Part shown: positions 8,609 through 18,135 of the stretch, piece by piece | Numbering within the stretch: position 1 is the stretch's first letter | How the letters are laid out: each line of letters opens with the position of its first letter | NCBI RefSeq assembly: GCF_001571005.1 | Contig: NZ_BCST01000001.1 | Location: 434,001-498,000 of the forward strand | Reading direction: 5' to 3' | Length of the DNA: 64,000 nucleotides | DNA from: Herbiconiux solani NBRC 106740 | GTDB taxonomy: Bacteria > Actinomycetota > Actinomycetes > Actinomycetales > Microbacteriaceae | The notes under the pieces: model-generated | What the model was told of the DNA's origin: nothing | Seen by the model: the letters and a program-made list of their open reading frames with translations, nothing else | The model's database searches: none | Translations under genes and position numbers: made by a program

Positions 8609-8896
8609 CTAGCGCTTGGGCAGGGGCAGCACTTCGGCGCGGGTGAGCATCGCCCGGAGGTCGACGGCCATCTGCTCGTCGATGTCCTTGTGGCGGGGCT
8701 TGGAGAGCACGATCCGCTGGTCGGCGAGCTTGACGACGAACTTGCCGTCGTGCTCCTCGCGCACGTCGGCGATCTCCTCGAGCATGGCGATCACGTCCTT
8801 CCACTCGAGGTTGTGGCTCGTCGGGTGAGCTGCGATGTGCTCGAGGGTCGTGCGGTGGTGCTGGCTGAGGTGACCGGGCGTCGTGGCGTCGGACAT
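8609..8896 (-). CDS. Small conserved actinobacterial protein
   Basis: 95 residues. Central segment HPTSHNLEWKDVIAMLEEIADVREEHDGKFVV resembles small actinobacterial proteins of unknown function with a HicA-like alpha/beta pattern, but no toxin assignment is justified: there is no partner antitoxin gene. The ATG at 8896 is preferred to a GTG nine bases upstream because AGGAG lies 10 nt before the ATG and only 1 nt before the GTG. Convergent with the GH13 gene (21 bp apart). Confidence 0.75.
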   Translation of the reverse strand: MSDATTPGHLSQHHRTTLEHIAAHPTSHNLEWKDVIAMLEEIADVREEHDGKFVVKLADQRIVLSKPRHKDIDEQMAVDLRAMLTRAEVLPLPKR

Positions 8897-8971
8897 CGGC
8901 GGCACGCTCCTTTCGAAGGGGTGGATGATTCGTCGTCACGCTATCAACCCGGTCAGCCGCGTGCATCCACC

Positions 8972-9003
8972 CCCTGTCGAGAGCTGGCCCTGTCGAGAGC
9001 TTG
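8972..9003. repeat. 16-bp tandem duplication
   Basis: Two copies of ccctgtcgagagctgg (second copy one mismatch) lie between two minus-strand genes, ending 13 bp before the stop codon at 9017. Confidence 0.85.
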
Positions 9004-9016
9004 CCCTCGTGGGAGG

Positions 9017-9790
9017 TCAGCCCACCTCGCGGCGCAATGCACGCACCAGACCGCCGTTCGCCCAGGCGCGCTCGTCCTCGTCACCGCCGGGCAGCGGCAC
9101 GGCGGTCATCCCCGGCCAGCCGGAGTACGGCGCGTCGGCGCCGCTGCCGGTCCGCACGTCGCCGAGCACGAGTGCGCCGCGCGCGGTCAGCGCGTTGACG
9201 AGACTGCGCACCTCGCGCTCGGTGCCCGGTGTGCAGTCGAACGGCGGATCCACGAGCACCACGTCGTCCTCCTGCACGGCCGGCAGCAGCTCGAACGGGG
9301 TCCGGCGCACGAACTCGGCATCCCGGTCGGCGAGCAGGGCGGCGAGGGCGCGGAGGTTGCCCTCGTCGACCGCCACCGTGTCGCGGGGCCGGATGGCCGA
9401 GAAGGACCGGGATGCGGGAGCGGGCCCCGCCGCCCCGCGCAGGTAGAGCAGACGGGCCGACCGCGTCTCCGGCGGAAGCGCCGCGAGCTCGTCCTCCCCG
9501 CGAGCGAGCTCGCGACCGAAGGCGGCGGCGTCGTGCTCCTCGACGAAGCGGCGCAACTCGGAGATCACCGCAGCCACGTCGTCGCGCACCGCGTTCCAGG
9601 CTGCGATCACCTCCGCGTCATCGCCGGCGAAGGTGAACCGCGCTTCGGGATGCGCCTGCAGCGCCGCGACGGCCGTCGCGCCCGAGTCCAGGTACGGCTC
9701 GAAGAACGTGCCGATCCGCTCGGGCAGCGCCCGGACGACCAGGGCCGCCCGCCTCCGCCGCCCGGCGGATTCGACGAACAGCGGCTGCAC
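9017..9790 (-). CDS. Dam-like (D12 class) DNA methyltransferase homologue, degenerate
   Basis: 257 residues from a GTG. The order of motifs follows Dam-type adenine methyltransferases: ESAGRRRR in the place of the KWAGGK segment, FFEPYLDSGATAVAAL in the place of EPFxGxGxV (motif I), FAGDDAEVIAAWNAVRDD for the N-x-x-L/Y motif, and DPPF in the place of DPPY (motif IV). Both hallmark motifs deviate, so activity is doubtful. No restriction endonuclease is nearby. It sits 14 bp downstream of the zinc-ribbon gene on the same strand, and homologous-looking codons extend a little upstream of the GTG. Confidence 0.6.
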   Translation of the reverse strand: MQPLFVESAGRRRRAALVVRALPERIGTFFEPYLDSGATAVAALQAHPEARFTFAGDDAEVIAAWNAVRDDVAAVISELRRFVEEHDAAAFGRELARGEDELAALPPETRSARLLYLRGAAGPAPASRSFSAIRPRDTVAVDEGNLRALAALLADRDAEFVRRTPFELLPAVQEDDVVLVDPPFDCTPGTEREVRSLVNALTARGALVLGDVRTGSGADAPYSGWPGMTAVPLPGGDEDERAWANGGLVRALRREVG

Positions 9791-9804
9791 GCGGTTCGGC
9801 GTGC

Positions 9805-10167
9805 TCAGACCCCCGGCTCGTCGAAGTACGAGACGCCGACCTCGTTGCGGGCCCGGGCCGCCTCGGCGCGCTCGATGCGGAGGCGCTCGGCGCGCTCGGC
9901 CCGCTCACGGGCGATCTCGGGGTCGACCTCGACCCGGCGCACGGTGACGCCGCCCTTGGTCGCCGGGCTCGTGCGCTTGGCCGCGCTCCCGCCCGCCGAC
10001 GACGTGCGCGGCGACGGCGACTTGCGCGGAGCGGCCGCCGTGGGCTGGCTCCCGCTGCCGGCGCACCGCAGATTGAGCTTGTCCTCGTGCTGGATCAGGG
10101 TGCCGGAGACCAGGCCGACGACCACCGTCTTCCCGCACACCGGGCATTTGGTTCCTGCACTAGCCAT
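9805..10167 (-). CDS. Zinc-ribbon small protein with charged C-terminus
   Basis: 120 residues. The N-terminus has a CPVCG knuckle (C-x2-C near residue 9) and a second half QHEDKLNLRCAGSG that supplies Cys and possibly His. A Ser/Pro/Ala-rich basic middle and a long charged helix (ARERAERAERLRIERAEAA) follow. The ATG at 10167 starts directly before the zinc knuckle; an upstream in-frame ATG would add an MWDRKDRER extension. Possibly a nucleic-acid or ribosome-associated factor; no family is recognised. Same-strand neighbour of the Dam-like gene. Confidence 0.72.
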   Translation of the reverse strand: MASAGTKCPVCGKTVVVGLVSGTLIQHEDKLNLRCAGSGSQPTAAAPRKSPSPRTSSAGGSAAKRTSPATKGGVTVRRVEVDPEIARERAERAERLRIERAEAARARNEVGVSYFDEPGV

Positions 10168-10260
10168 CGTTCTTTCTCGATCCTTCCGATCCCACATGAA
10201 TTCTTCGCGCCCCGCCCGCTAAAAAATTCTCGCACGGAACCGGGAGTCCTCGACACCTGA

Positions 10261-10266
10261 TTGACT
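10261..10266 (+). promoter_or_regulatory. Putative -10-like hexamer before the deazaflavin enzyme gene
   Basis: TTGACT lies 6 nt before the ATG at 10273. It is also a TTG in frame, so the alternative reading is a start at 10261. Confidence 0.3.
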
Positions 10267-10272
10267 TGGCAC

Positions 10273-10716
10273 ATGCCTCTTTCAGGAGAATACGAACCGG
10301 GAACCAGCGACTGGGCGCGCGAGCAGCTCGAGCTCTACGAAGGCTCAGGCGGCACCGAGGGCACCACCCTGCGCGGCATGCCGGTCATCATCCTCACCAC
10401 CGTCGGCGCCCGGAGCGGCAAGCTCCGGAAGACGCCGCTCATGCGCGTGGAGCACGACGGGGAGTACGCGGTCGTCGCCTCCCTCGGCGGCGCACCGAAG
10501 CATCCGGTCTGGTACTACAACATCGTCAAGGAACCGCACGTCGAGCTGCAGGACCGCACCGAGAAGCACGACTACACGGCGCGCGAGGTCTTCGGCGACG
10601 AGAAGGCGGCCTGGTGGGAGCGCTCGGTCGCGGCCTACCCGCCCTACGCCGAGTACCAGGAGAAGACCGACCGGGAGATCCCGGTCTTCGTCCTCAGTCG
10701 TCGCGACGAGGACTAG
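10273..10716 (+). CDS. Deazaflavin-dependent nitroreductase family (DDN) oxidoreductase
   Basis: 147 residues. The pattern [20 protein letters not shown], then [27 protein letters not shown] and [15 protein letters not shown], is that of the F420-binding split beta-barrel DDN family, which reduces quinones or other electrophiles with F420H2 in mycobacteria and relatives. The ATG at 10273 fits the family N-terminus; an in-frame TTG at 10261 would add four residues. Convergent with dhaM. Confidence 0.85.
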   Translation: MPLSGEYEPGTSDWAREQLELYEGSGGTEGTTLRGMPVIILTTVGARSGKLRKTPLMRVEHDGEYAVVASLGGAPKHPVWYYNIVKEPHVELQDRTEKHDYTAREVFGDEKAAWWERSVAAYPPYAEYQEKTDREIPVFVLSRRDED

Positions 10717-10750
10717 CGCCCCCCGTCGCCCCGGTCTAGACCTCGCCGGT

Positions 10751-11482
10751 CTACGCCTCGCCGAACCCGGTCTCGACCAGGTCGGCGAGGGCGTTCACCG
10801 CGTCCGCCCCTTCCGGGTCGGCACTCGCGATCTCGACGGTCGACCCCTTGGTGAGCCCGAGCGACATGATGCCGAGCAGGCTCTTGGCGTCCTTGCCGTT
10901 GACCGTGACCTTGACCGGGAAGGTTCCGGCCAGCTTCACGAACTCCGCGGCAGGCCGCGCGTGCAACCCGTCCTTGTTCACGATCGTCACGGTGCGCGAC
11001 GGGGTTCCGGATGCGGCTGGCTCGGCCTCGAAGACCGGCACCGCCGCGATGTCCCCCGCATCCGCCGCCCCGGCGCCGTCCGCCTGGGCGAGGTTGGCGG
11101 TCTCGGCCGCGGCCACCACCTCGTCGAGCGACCCGCCGGTCTCGGCGGCGACCGCCGCGGCGACACCGCCTTCGACCAGAGGGGCCGAGGCGATCCGCAC
11201 CCGGGCCGCCACCTCCTCATCGAGGAAGTCGAGGGCCGTCTCGGCGGTCAGGATGGCGGATCCCAGGTCGCAGAGCACGACGACCCCCGCGCCCGAGTTG
11301 GCCTCGGTCACGGCGGCGCTCACCCGGTCGAAGCTCGTGCCGATGCCGCCCTCGTCGGTACCGCCGGCCGCGACGAGCGTGGCGGTGCCCGCCATCTGAC
11401 GGGCGAGTTCGACGAGTCCTTCGGCGATCTTGGCGCTGTGCGAGACGAAGACGACGCCGACCTTGCCCAGCGCGCCGGTCAC
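10751..11482 (-). CDS. dhaM: DhaM-HPr: PTS-dependent dihydroxyacetone kinase phosphotransferase subunit
   Basis: 243 residues with two phosphocarrier domains. Residues 1-130 form the EIIA-mannose-like DhaM domain with the phosphorylatable His15 (VFVSHS); an Ala/Pro linker follows; residues about 160-243 are an HPr domain with His174 (NKDGLHARPAAEF) and the SLLGIMSL Ser-site segment. The protein passes phosphate from PEP-dependent EI to DhaL-ADP. The start overlaps the dhaL stop, giving a coupled dhaK-dhaL-dhaM unit. Convergent with the DDN gene. Confidence 0.93.
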   Translation of the reverse strand: MTGALGKVGVVFVSHSAKIAEGLVELARQMAGTATLVAAGGTDEGGIGTSFDRVSAAVTEANSGAGVVVLCDLGSAILTAETALDFLDEEVAARVRIASAPLVEGGVAAAVAAETGGSLDEVVAAAETANLAQADGAGAADAGDIAAVPVFEAEPAASGTPSRTVTIVNKDGLHARPAAEFVKLAGTFPVKVTVNGKDAKSLLGIMSLGLTKGSTVEIASADPEGADAVNALADLVETGFGEA

Positions 11483-12165
11483 CGGTCGCCCCCACCGGAA
11501 GCAGCGCCCGCAGCGTCAGCAGCTCCCGCATCGGCGACGGCGGCGTCGGCCGCGGCCCTCAGGATGAGCGACGACGACTGCGCGCCGGGATCCCGGTGTC
11601 CGATCGCCCGCTCGCCGAGGTAGCTCGCGCGTCCCTTTCGGGCCACCAGCGGCTCGGTCGCGACCGCGCCGGCCTCGGCAGCGGAAGCCGCGGCCTCGAG
11701 GATCGCGACCTCGTCCTTCCCTGCGGCCTGAGCCGCGGCCGCGGCGTCGACCGCCGGCGTCCAGGCGTCGATCATGGTCTTGTCGCCGGGCTCCGCCTTC
11801 CCACGCAGCACGACGCCGTCGCGGGCCGCCGTGAGCAGGGCGACCAGGGCGGCGCCGTCGAGCTCCGGCTCCTTGCCGACCGCACCGGCGGCCTTGAGGT
11901 AGGCCGTGCCGAGGAGCGGGCCCGAGGCGCCGCCCACCGTCGAGATGAGGGTCGTGGCGACCAGCTTCAGTGCGTCGCCGGGAACCGCATCGGCCGGCAG
12001 CTCGTCGAGTTTCGCGAGCACCGCCGAGTAACCGCGGTCGAGGTTCTCGCCGTGATCGCCGTCGCCGATCTCGCGATCGAGCGTGACGAGCTCGACCCGG
12101 TGCTCGGCGATCACCGCCGCGCTCCTCCTGATCCAGTCCGTCGTCCAGGTGATGCCCAAGCCCAT
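11479..12165 (-). CDS. dhaL: Dihydroxyacetone kinase subunit DhaL (ADP-binding)
   Basis: 228 residues. The nucleotide/Mg-binding acidic cluster DREIGDGDHGENLDRG (D30, D35, D37) and the GGASGPLLG loop identify DhaL, whose bound ADP is rephosphorylated by DhaM and donates phosphate to dihydroxyacetone in DhaK. The ATG at 12165 has AAGGG about 8 nt upstream; an in-frame start at 12195 would add ten Glu/Asp/Lys/Asn-rich residues and is less likely. The C-terminus is an Ala/Gly-rich tail. A 131-bp gap with short inverted repeats separates it from dhaK. Confidence 0.93.
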   Translation of the reverse strand: MGLGITWTTDWIRRSAAVIAEHRVELVTLDREIGDGDHGENLDRGYSAVLAKLDELPADAVPGDALKLVATTLISTVGGASGPLLGTAYLKAAGAVGKEPELDGAALVALLTAARDGVVLRGKAEPGDKTMIDAWTPAVDAAAAAQAAGKDEVAILEAAASAAEAGAVATEPLVARKGRASYLGERAIGHRDPGAQSSSLILRAAADAAVADAGAADAAGAASGGGDR

Positions 12166-12296
12166 GCTGTTGCCCTTCTCGTTCTCGTCATCCACCCCGA
12201 GGCCATCGCCGCGGGGCTGTCCGTGCGCCCGGCCGGTGCCGGCTGCAGCGATGCTCCGCCGCCACCGGCTACCAGCTTTCAGCTACCGGCGGCCGC

Positions 12297-13298
<1,002 letters not shown>

Positions 13299-13461
13299 TG
13301 AAAAATCCCTTCGATCGAGCGTTCGTCGCCCGCGACGGGAGCCGGAACCCGGCCATCCAGGGCAAATCTACGCTGGCGGGCAGCGCTTCCGAAAGGGCGC
13401 GCCCGGCGGCGACCTAGCGACGACTGCGCGGCGAGCGGGCGGCGACTCGGCGGTGATCGAC

Positions 13462-13488
13462 GTATCCCTGGCAACTTCCTGGGGATAC
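13462..13488. promoter_or_regulatory. Inverted repeat in dhaK-glpF divergent promoter region
   Basis: GTATCCC (13462-13468) and GGGATAC (13482-13488) form 7-bp arms about 70 bp before the glpF start, inside the 256-bp divergent region. Candidate operator; no linked regulator gene is present. Confidence 0.4.
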
Positions 13489-13554
13489 TGTGGGGCATGC
13501 CCGTTCACCACGGGGGCCGCGCTGGGCGGCCGAACAGTGCGAAGGAAGGTCATC

Positions 13555-14325
13555 GTGGACAATCTTGGTATCGATTTCGTCTCGGAGCTGGTGGGGACTG
13601 CTCTGCTCGTGCTCCTCGGATGCGGGGTGGTCGCGAACGTCGCGCTCGTCCGCACGAAGGGATTCAACGGCGGGTTCCTGATGGTCAACATCGGCTGGGG
13701 CCTCGCGGTCTTCGCCGGTGTGATCGTGTCGTACGCCTCGGGCGCCCACCTCAACCCGGCCGTCACGCTGGGCCTGGTCGCGAACGGAGCCCCGAGCTTC
13801 GGTTCGGCGGCCACCGCGGTCGACGTGAACTTCCTGACCGTGATCGCGTACATCGGCGCTCAGCTGATCGGCGCGATCATCGGTGCGGTGTTCGTCTGGC
13901 TGGCGTACAAGCAGCACTTCGACGAGGAGCCGGAGCCGGCGAACAAGCTGGGCGTGTTCTCGACCGGTCCCGCGATCCGCTCCTACGGCTGGAACCTGGT
14001 CACCGAGATCATCGGCACCTTCGTGCTGGTGTTCGTGGTCATCGGCTTCGGCGGCGGTCGTCAGGGCGACGGTGGCCTCGCGGCCCTCGGCGCACTGCCC
14101 GTTGCTCTCCTCGTGATCGGCATCGGCGCCTCGCTCGGTGGTCCGACCGGCTACGCGATCAACCCCGCTCGTGACCTCGGCCCGCGCATCGCGCACGCGA
14201 TCCTGCCGATCAAGGGCAAGGGCACGTCCGACTGGTCGTACTCCTGGGTCCCGGTCGTCGGGCCCATCATCGGCGGCATCCTGGCCGGGTTCCTGGCCAT
14301 CCCCCTCCTGCCGATCCTCACGTAG
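13555..14325 (+). CDS. glpF: Glycerol uptake facilitator (MIP/aquaporin family)
   Basis: 256-residue six-helix channel. Two NPA boxes are present: HLNPAVTLGL in the first half-helix and INPARDLGPR in the second. The Asp after the second NPA-Arg is typical of glycerol-conducting members rather than strict water channels. The start is a GTG at 13555 preceded by GAAGGAAGG (13541-13549); the longer upstream frame has no homologous sequence. It lies upstream of glpK, separated by a stable hairpin. Confidence 0.93.
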   Translation: MDNLGIDFVSELVGTALLVLLGCGVVANVALVRTKGFNGGFLMVNIGWGLAVFAGVIVSYASGAHLNPAVTLGLVANGAPSFGSAATAVDVNFLTVIAYIGAQLIGAIIGAVFVWLAYKQHFDEEPEPANKLGVFSTGPAIRSYGWNLVTEIIGTFVLVFVVIGFGGGRQGDGGLAALGALPVALLVIGIGASLGGPTGYAINPARDLGPRIAHAILPIKGKGTSDWSYSWVPVVGPIIGGILAGFLAIPLLPILT

Positions 14326-14330
14326 CACCC

Positions 14331-14366
14331 AGCGGGCCGGGCCACGATGACGTGGACCGGCCCGCT
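14331..14366 (+). terminator. Hairpin between glpF and glpK
   Basis: agcgggccgg-gccacg (14331-14346) pairs with cgtgga-ccggcccgct (14351-14366) around an ATGA loop, followed by tcttctg. It is strong enough to be a partial terminator or processing site between the two genes. Confidence 0.65.
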
Positions 14367-14427
14367 TCTTCTGACGCCGGCCGCACCGGCCGTCCACAAC
14401 GACGCCGTCCACAACGAAGGAGTTCCC

Positions 14428-15942
14428 ATGACGGACTACATCATCGCCATCGACCAGGGCACCACGAGTACCCGGGCCATCGTCTTCGACCATTCCGGGT
14501 CGATCGTCTCCACCGGTCAGCTCGAGCACGACCAGATCTTCCCGAAGGCGGGCTGGGTCGAGCACGACCCCAAGCAGATCTGGGACAACACGCGCGAGGT
14601 CATCGGCCAGGCGCTGTCCAAGGCCAACATCACGCGCCACAACGTGAAGGCCGTCGGCATCACCAACCAGCGCGAGACCGCCGTGGTCTGGGACAAGACG
14701 ACGGGCGAGCCGGTCTACAACGCCATCGTCTGGCAGGACACCCGCACGCAGGAGATCGTCGACCGCCTGGGCGGCGACGAGGGCCCGGAGCGCTTCAAGA
14801 GCATCGTCGGCCTGCCGCTCGCGACCTACTTCTCGGGCACGAAGATCGTCTGGATCCTCGAGAACGTCGAAGGCGCCCGCGAGAAGGCCGAAGCCGGAGA
14901 CCTGCTGTTCGGCACCACCGACTCCTGGGTCCTGTGGAACCTCACCGGCGGCGTCGACGGCGGCGTGCACATGACGGACGTCACCAACGCCTCGCGCACC
15001 CTGTTCATGGATCTCGAGACGCTCCAGTGGCGCGACGACATCCTCGCCGAGTTCGGCGTGCCGAAGTCGATGATGCCTGAGATCCGCTCGTCCTCCGAGG
15101 TCTACGGAACCGTCCACACCTCCTCGCTCCTCCGCGAGGTGCCCGTGGCCGGCATCCTGGGCGACCAGCAGGCGGCGACGTTCGGCCAGGCGGCGTTCGA
15201 CGCCGGTGAGTCGAAGAACACCTACGGCACCGGAAACTTCCTGATCTTCAACACCGGCACCGAGATCGTGCACTCGAAGAACGGGCTCCTCACCACGCTC
15301 GGCTACAAGCTCGGCGACGACGTGCCGCACTACGCGCTCGAGGGTTCGATCGCGGTGACCGGTTCGCTCATCCAGTGGCTGCGCGACAACCTCGGCATCA
15401 TCTCCTCGGCACCCGAGGTCGAGACGCTCGCGAAGACCGTCGACGACAACGGCGGCGCGTACTTCGTGCCCGCGTTCTCGGGCCTGTTCGCGCCCTACTG
15501 GCGATCGGATGCACGTGGCGCCCTGGTCGGCCTCACCCGTTACGTGAACAAGGGCCACATCGCCCGGGCGGCGCTGGAGGCCACGGCCTTCCAGACGAAG
15601 GAGGTGCTGGATGCGGTCAACGCCGACTCGGGCGTCGACCTCACCGAGCTCAAGGTCGACGGCGGCATGATCGCCAACAACCTGCTCATGCAGTTCCAGG
15701 CCGACATCCTCGGCGTCCCCGTCATCCGCCCCGTCGTCGCCGAGACGACCGCCCTGGGTGCCGCGTACGCGGCCGGCCTCGCGGTCGGCTACTGGGCGAA
15801 CCTCGACGAGCTCCGCGCCAACTGGCAGGAAGACTCCCGCTGGGAGCCCGAGATGGACGACGCCGAGCGCCAGCGCCTCTACCGCAACTGGAAGAAGGCG
15901 GTCACGAAGACCCTCGACTGGGTCGACGCGGATACGCAGTAG
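14428..15942 (+). CDS. glpK: Glycerol kinase
   Basis: 504 residues, FGGY family. It phosphorylates glycerol to sn-glycerol 3-phosphate with ATP. Visible landmarks: [10 protein letters not shown] (phosphate-binding loop at the N-terminus), [20 protein letters not shown], the ATP-site segment [12 protein letters not shown], and [19 protein letters not shown] near the C-terminal FGGY signature. GAAGGAG lies 6 nt before the ATG. The gene follows glpF and completes glycerol import and activation. Confidence 0.97.
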   Translation: MTDYIIAIDQGTTSTRAIVFDHSGSIVSTGQLEHDQIFPKAGWVEHDPKQIWDNTREVIGQALSKANITRHNVKAVGITNQRETAVVWDKTTGEPVYNAIVWQDTRTQEIVDRLGGDEGPERFKSIVGLPLATYFSGTKIVWILENVEGAREKAEAGDLLFGTTDSWVLWNLTGGVDGGVHMTDVTNASRTLFMDLETLQWRDDILAEFGVPKSMMPEIRSSSEVYGTVHTSSLLREVPVAGILGDQQAATFGQAAFDAGESKNTYGTGNFLIFNTGTEIVHSKNGLLTTLGYKLGDDVPHYALEGSIAVTGSLIQWLRDNLGIISSAPEVETLAKTVDDNGGAYFVPAFSGLFAPYWRSDARGALVGLTRYVNKGHIARAALEATAFQTKEVLDAVNADSGVDLTELKVDGGMIANNLLMQFQADILGVPVIRPVVAETTALGAAYAAGLAVGYWANLDELRANWQEDSRWEPEMDDAERQRLYRNWKKAVTKTLDWVDADTQ

Positions 15943-16024
15943 GTTCTGTGCCGGCAGGTGTGGGCTGGATAACGTCCTGCTGTGCTAGCTGCCGGGATGC
16001 GCGTGCTTCGCGCGCGTATCCCGG

Positions 16025-16276
16025 GCTGCGCCGGTCCCTGCCCGGCGCAGCGCCACATGTTCGGCCTCGGTCGCTAGCGCGGCCAAGACCTCACCCTGGG
16101 TCATCGAGAAAGGCCCGCAGCTTTCGTTTCCGTCCCACAGGTTCTGGGTGGGATACGAAGCCGCGGGCCTTTTTCGACGACCCAGGGTGAGCGCGTCGCC
16201 GGGAGGTGCGACCGCAGGCCGCGCCTCACGACGGCACGCGAACATGTCGCCTGCGCCGCGCGGGGAGCGGCGCAGC
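16025..16276. repeat. Long imperfect inverted repeat between convergent glpK and trpD
   Basis: The 351-bp gap 15943-16293 has no convincing gene but is almost wholly filled by one imperfect palindrome. Inner arms 16090-16138 and 16148-16191 are nearly complementary (ctcaccctgggtc against gacccagggtgag, aaggcccgc against gcgggcctt). Outer arms continue with mismatches: gctgcgcc at 16025-16032 pairs with ggcgcagc at 16269-16276, and acatgttcg near 16055 pairs with cgaacatgt near 16240. A 9-nt apex lies near 16143. Possibly a bidirectional terminator grown into, or derived from, a mobile palindromic element. Confidence 0.8.
16111..16174. terminator. Bidirectional terminator core for glpK and trpD
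   Basis: AGGCCCGC (16111-16118) pairs with GCGGGCCT (16163-16170) and is followed on the plus strand by four further T residues; on the minus strand the same stem is followed by TTCTC. Confidence 0.7.
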
Positions 16277-16293
16277 AACAAACACAGCACCAG

Positions 16294-17346
16294 TCACGAG
16301 CGACTTGCGGCTACCCAATCGCTCAGCTTCCGCGCCGCCGCCCCTGTGTCGATGGCGTCGGCCGCTATGGACATCTTCTCCGTGAGGCGGGGGATGATGC
16401 CGCGGTCGACCTCGGAGGGGTCGGAGGCGAGTTCGAAGGCCACGAGTCCCGCGGCGGCGTTGAGCAGCACCATGTCACGGATCGGGCCCTTCTCCCCGGC
16501 CATCACGCGGTGCACCACATCCGCGTTGAACGCCGCGTCGCCGCCCTTCAGGTCGTCCAGCGTCGAGAGCGGGATGCCGAGGTCGCGCGGGTTCAGGTCG
16601 TGCTCCTTGACCGAACCGCGTGACACCTCCCAGATGTGGCTGTGCCCGGTCGTCGTGAGCTCGTCGAGCCCGTCGTCGCCGCGGAACACCAGCGCCGTCG
16701 CCCCGCGCGTCTGGAAGACACCCACGATCAGCGGAACCCGGTCGAGGTGCGCGACCCCGACCGCCGAGGCCTCGGCTCGGGCGGGATTGCAGAGCGGTCC
16801 GAGGAAGTTGAACACCGTGGGCACCCCGAGCTCGGCCCGCACCGCCGCCGCGTTCTTGAACCCGGGATGGAACTTCGCGGCGAACGCGAACGAGATCCCG
16901 GTCTCGAGCAGCACCTCCGCGACCCGCTCGGGCGACAGCTCCAGGTCGATCCCGAGCTCGCGGAGCACGTCCGACGACCCGGACAGCGAGCTCGCCGCCT
17001 TGTTGCCGTGTTTGAGCACCGGCACCCCAGCCGCAGCCGCCACGATCGACGCCATCGTCGACACGTTCACCGTGCCGTGGCGGTCGCCGCCGGTGCCGAC
17101 GATGTCGAGGACGAACGGGTCGACCGGCAGCGGGAGGGCGTGCTCCAGGATGGCGTCGCGGAAGCCCACGATCTCCCCCACGCTCTCGCCCTTGCCTCTC
17201 AGCGCGACCAGGAAACCTGCCAGCTGAGCCTCAGTCACCTCTCCTAGCATGACCTTGTTCATGGACCACGTCGCGTCCGAGATCGACAGATCCGATCCCG
17301 TCAGAAGATGAGCGATCATTCCGGGCCAGGACTGCGTTTCTGCCAT
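16294..17346 (-). CDS. trpD: Anthranilate phosphoribosyltransferase
   Basis: 350 residues. Transfers phosphoribose from PRPP to anthranilate, second step of tryptophan synthesis. The PRPP-binding [17 protein letters not shown] and the anthranilate-side [12 protein letters not shown] motif are intact, as is [11 protein letters not shown]. The ATG at 17346 was chosen over an upstream in-frame start giving an MAHRIAG extension, because TAGGAT lies 7 nt before it, consistent with a leaderless start. It stands alone, not in a trp operon. Confidence 0.95.
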   Translation of the reverse strand: MAETQSWPGMIAHLLTGSDLSISDATWSMNKVMLGEVTEAQLAGFLVALRGKGESVGEIVGFRDAILEHALPLPVDPFVLDIVGTGGDRHGTVNVSTMASIVAAAAGVPVLKHGNKAASSLSGSSDVLRELGIDLELSPERVAEVLLETGISFAFAAKFHPGFKNAAAVRAELGVPTVFNFLGPLCNPARAEASAVGVAHLDRVPLIVGVFQTRGATALVFRGDDGLDELTTTGHSHIWEVSRGSVKEHDLNPRDLGIPLSTLDDLKGGDAAFNADVVHRVMAGEKGPIRDMVLLNAAAGLVAFELASDPSEVDRGIIPRLTEKMSIAADAIDTGAAARKLSDWVAASRS

Positions 17347-17353
17347 ACCAGCG

Positions 17354-17359
17354 ATCCTA
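17354..17359 (-). promoter_or_regulatory. Putative -10 hexamer for leaderless trpD
   Basis: TAGGAT on the minus strand, 7 nt before the ATG at 17346. Confidence 0.45.
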
Positions 17360-17437
17360 TGGGCCACCGCCGGGCCGGGACACGCCGATGCATCCGCTCC
17401 AGGCTGCCCAATTGCAAAACCGCGCCCGGAATTCGGA

Positions 17438-17443
17438 CATAAT
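17438..17443 (+). promoter_or_regulatory. Putative -10 hexamer for leaderless ctaE
   Basis: CATAAT lies 6 nt before the GTG at 17450; a TTGCAA box at 17412-17417 could be a -35 with a long 20-bp spacer. No ribosome-binding site precedes the GTG. Confidence 0.5.
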
Positions 17444-17449
17444 GGAACA

Positions 17450-18079
17450 GTGACGAGCAGCTCATTGACCCATTCTCAGAGTGCCCCCATGGTCCAGCGC
17501 CCGAACATCGTGGCGGTCGGGACCATCGTGTGGCTCGGCAGCGAGGTCATGTTCTTCGCCGGCCTGTTCGCGATCTACTTCACCCTGCGGTCGACGAACC
17601 CCGCCGCATGGGCCGAGCAGGCCAACACGCTGAACGTGCCGTTCGCGCTCGTGAACACGATCATCCTGGTCATCTCGTCGTTCTGGTGCCAGTTCGCGGT
17701 GTTCGCCGCCGAGCGCGGGCAGACCAAGCGCACGGGCTGGAGCCCTTTCAAGTGGGGCATCACGGAGTGGCTCTTCCTCACCTACGCCTTCGGCGCCATC
17801 TTCGTCTCGGGCCAGGTGCTCGAGTACGCGACCCTCGTCTCCGAGGGCATCACGATCGACGGCAACGCCTACGGCTCGGCCTTCTACCTCACCACCGGCT
17901 TCCACGCACTGCACGTGACCGGCGGTCTCATCGCGATGCTCCTGATGCTGGGACGCGTCTTCGCAGTCAAGAACTTCGGTCACAAGGAGGCGACGTCGAT
18001 CATCGTCGTCTCGTACTACTGGCACTTCGTCGACGTGGTCTGGATCGGCCTGTTCCTCGTCATCTACGTGCTGAAGTAG
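17450..18079 (+). CDS. ctaE: Cytochrome c oxidase subunit III
   Basis: 209 residues, short actinobacterial type with five hydrophobic helices. Characteristic stretches are [35 protein letters not shown] and the C-terminal [19 protein letters not shown]. It is part of the aa3 oxidase of the bc1-aa3 supercomplex. The start is a GTG whose first base coincides with the predicted transcription start. It begins the plus-strand ctaE-qcrC-qcrA-qcrB unit, the usual actinobacterial order. Confidence 0.95.
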   Translation: MTSSSLTHSQSAPMVQRPNIVAVGTIVWLGSEVMFFAGLFAIYFTLRSTNPAAWAEQANTLNVPFALVNTIILVISSFWCQFAVFAAERGQTKRTGWSPFKWGITEWLFLTYAFGAIFVSGQVLEYATLVSEGITIDGNAYGSAFYLTTGFHALHVTGGLIAMLLMLGRVFAVKNFGHKEATSIIVVSYYWHFVDVVWIGLFLVIYVLK

Positions 18080-18135
18080 CAGGCTCAGACACAGTCGATC
18101 CTGACCGAAGCCGCCCCGAAAAGAGAGTAGAGAGA

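Noticed and set aside
8609-8896. HicA-type toxin
   Set aside because: The partner antitoxin gene and the HicA catalytic signature are not evident.
10261-10272. TTG at 10261 as start of the DDN gene
   Set aside because: Family members begin at the MPLSGEYEP segment; the TTG is better explained as part of an upstream element.
13414-15558. A 714-codon antisense frame across glpF and glpK
   Set aside because: Clear shadow of two well-supported genes; composition is Arg/Asp-rich with no domain.
15985-16290. A 101-codon minus-strand reading frame in the glpK-trpD gap
   Set aside because: It is made entirely of inverted-repeat sequence, has no ribosome-binding site and no recognisable fold.
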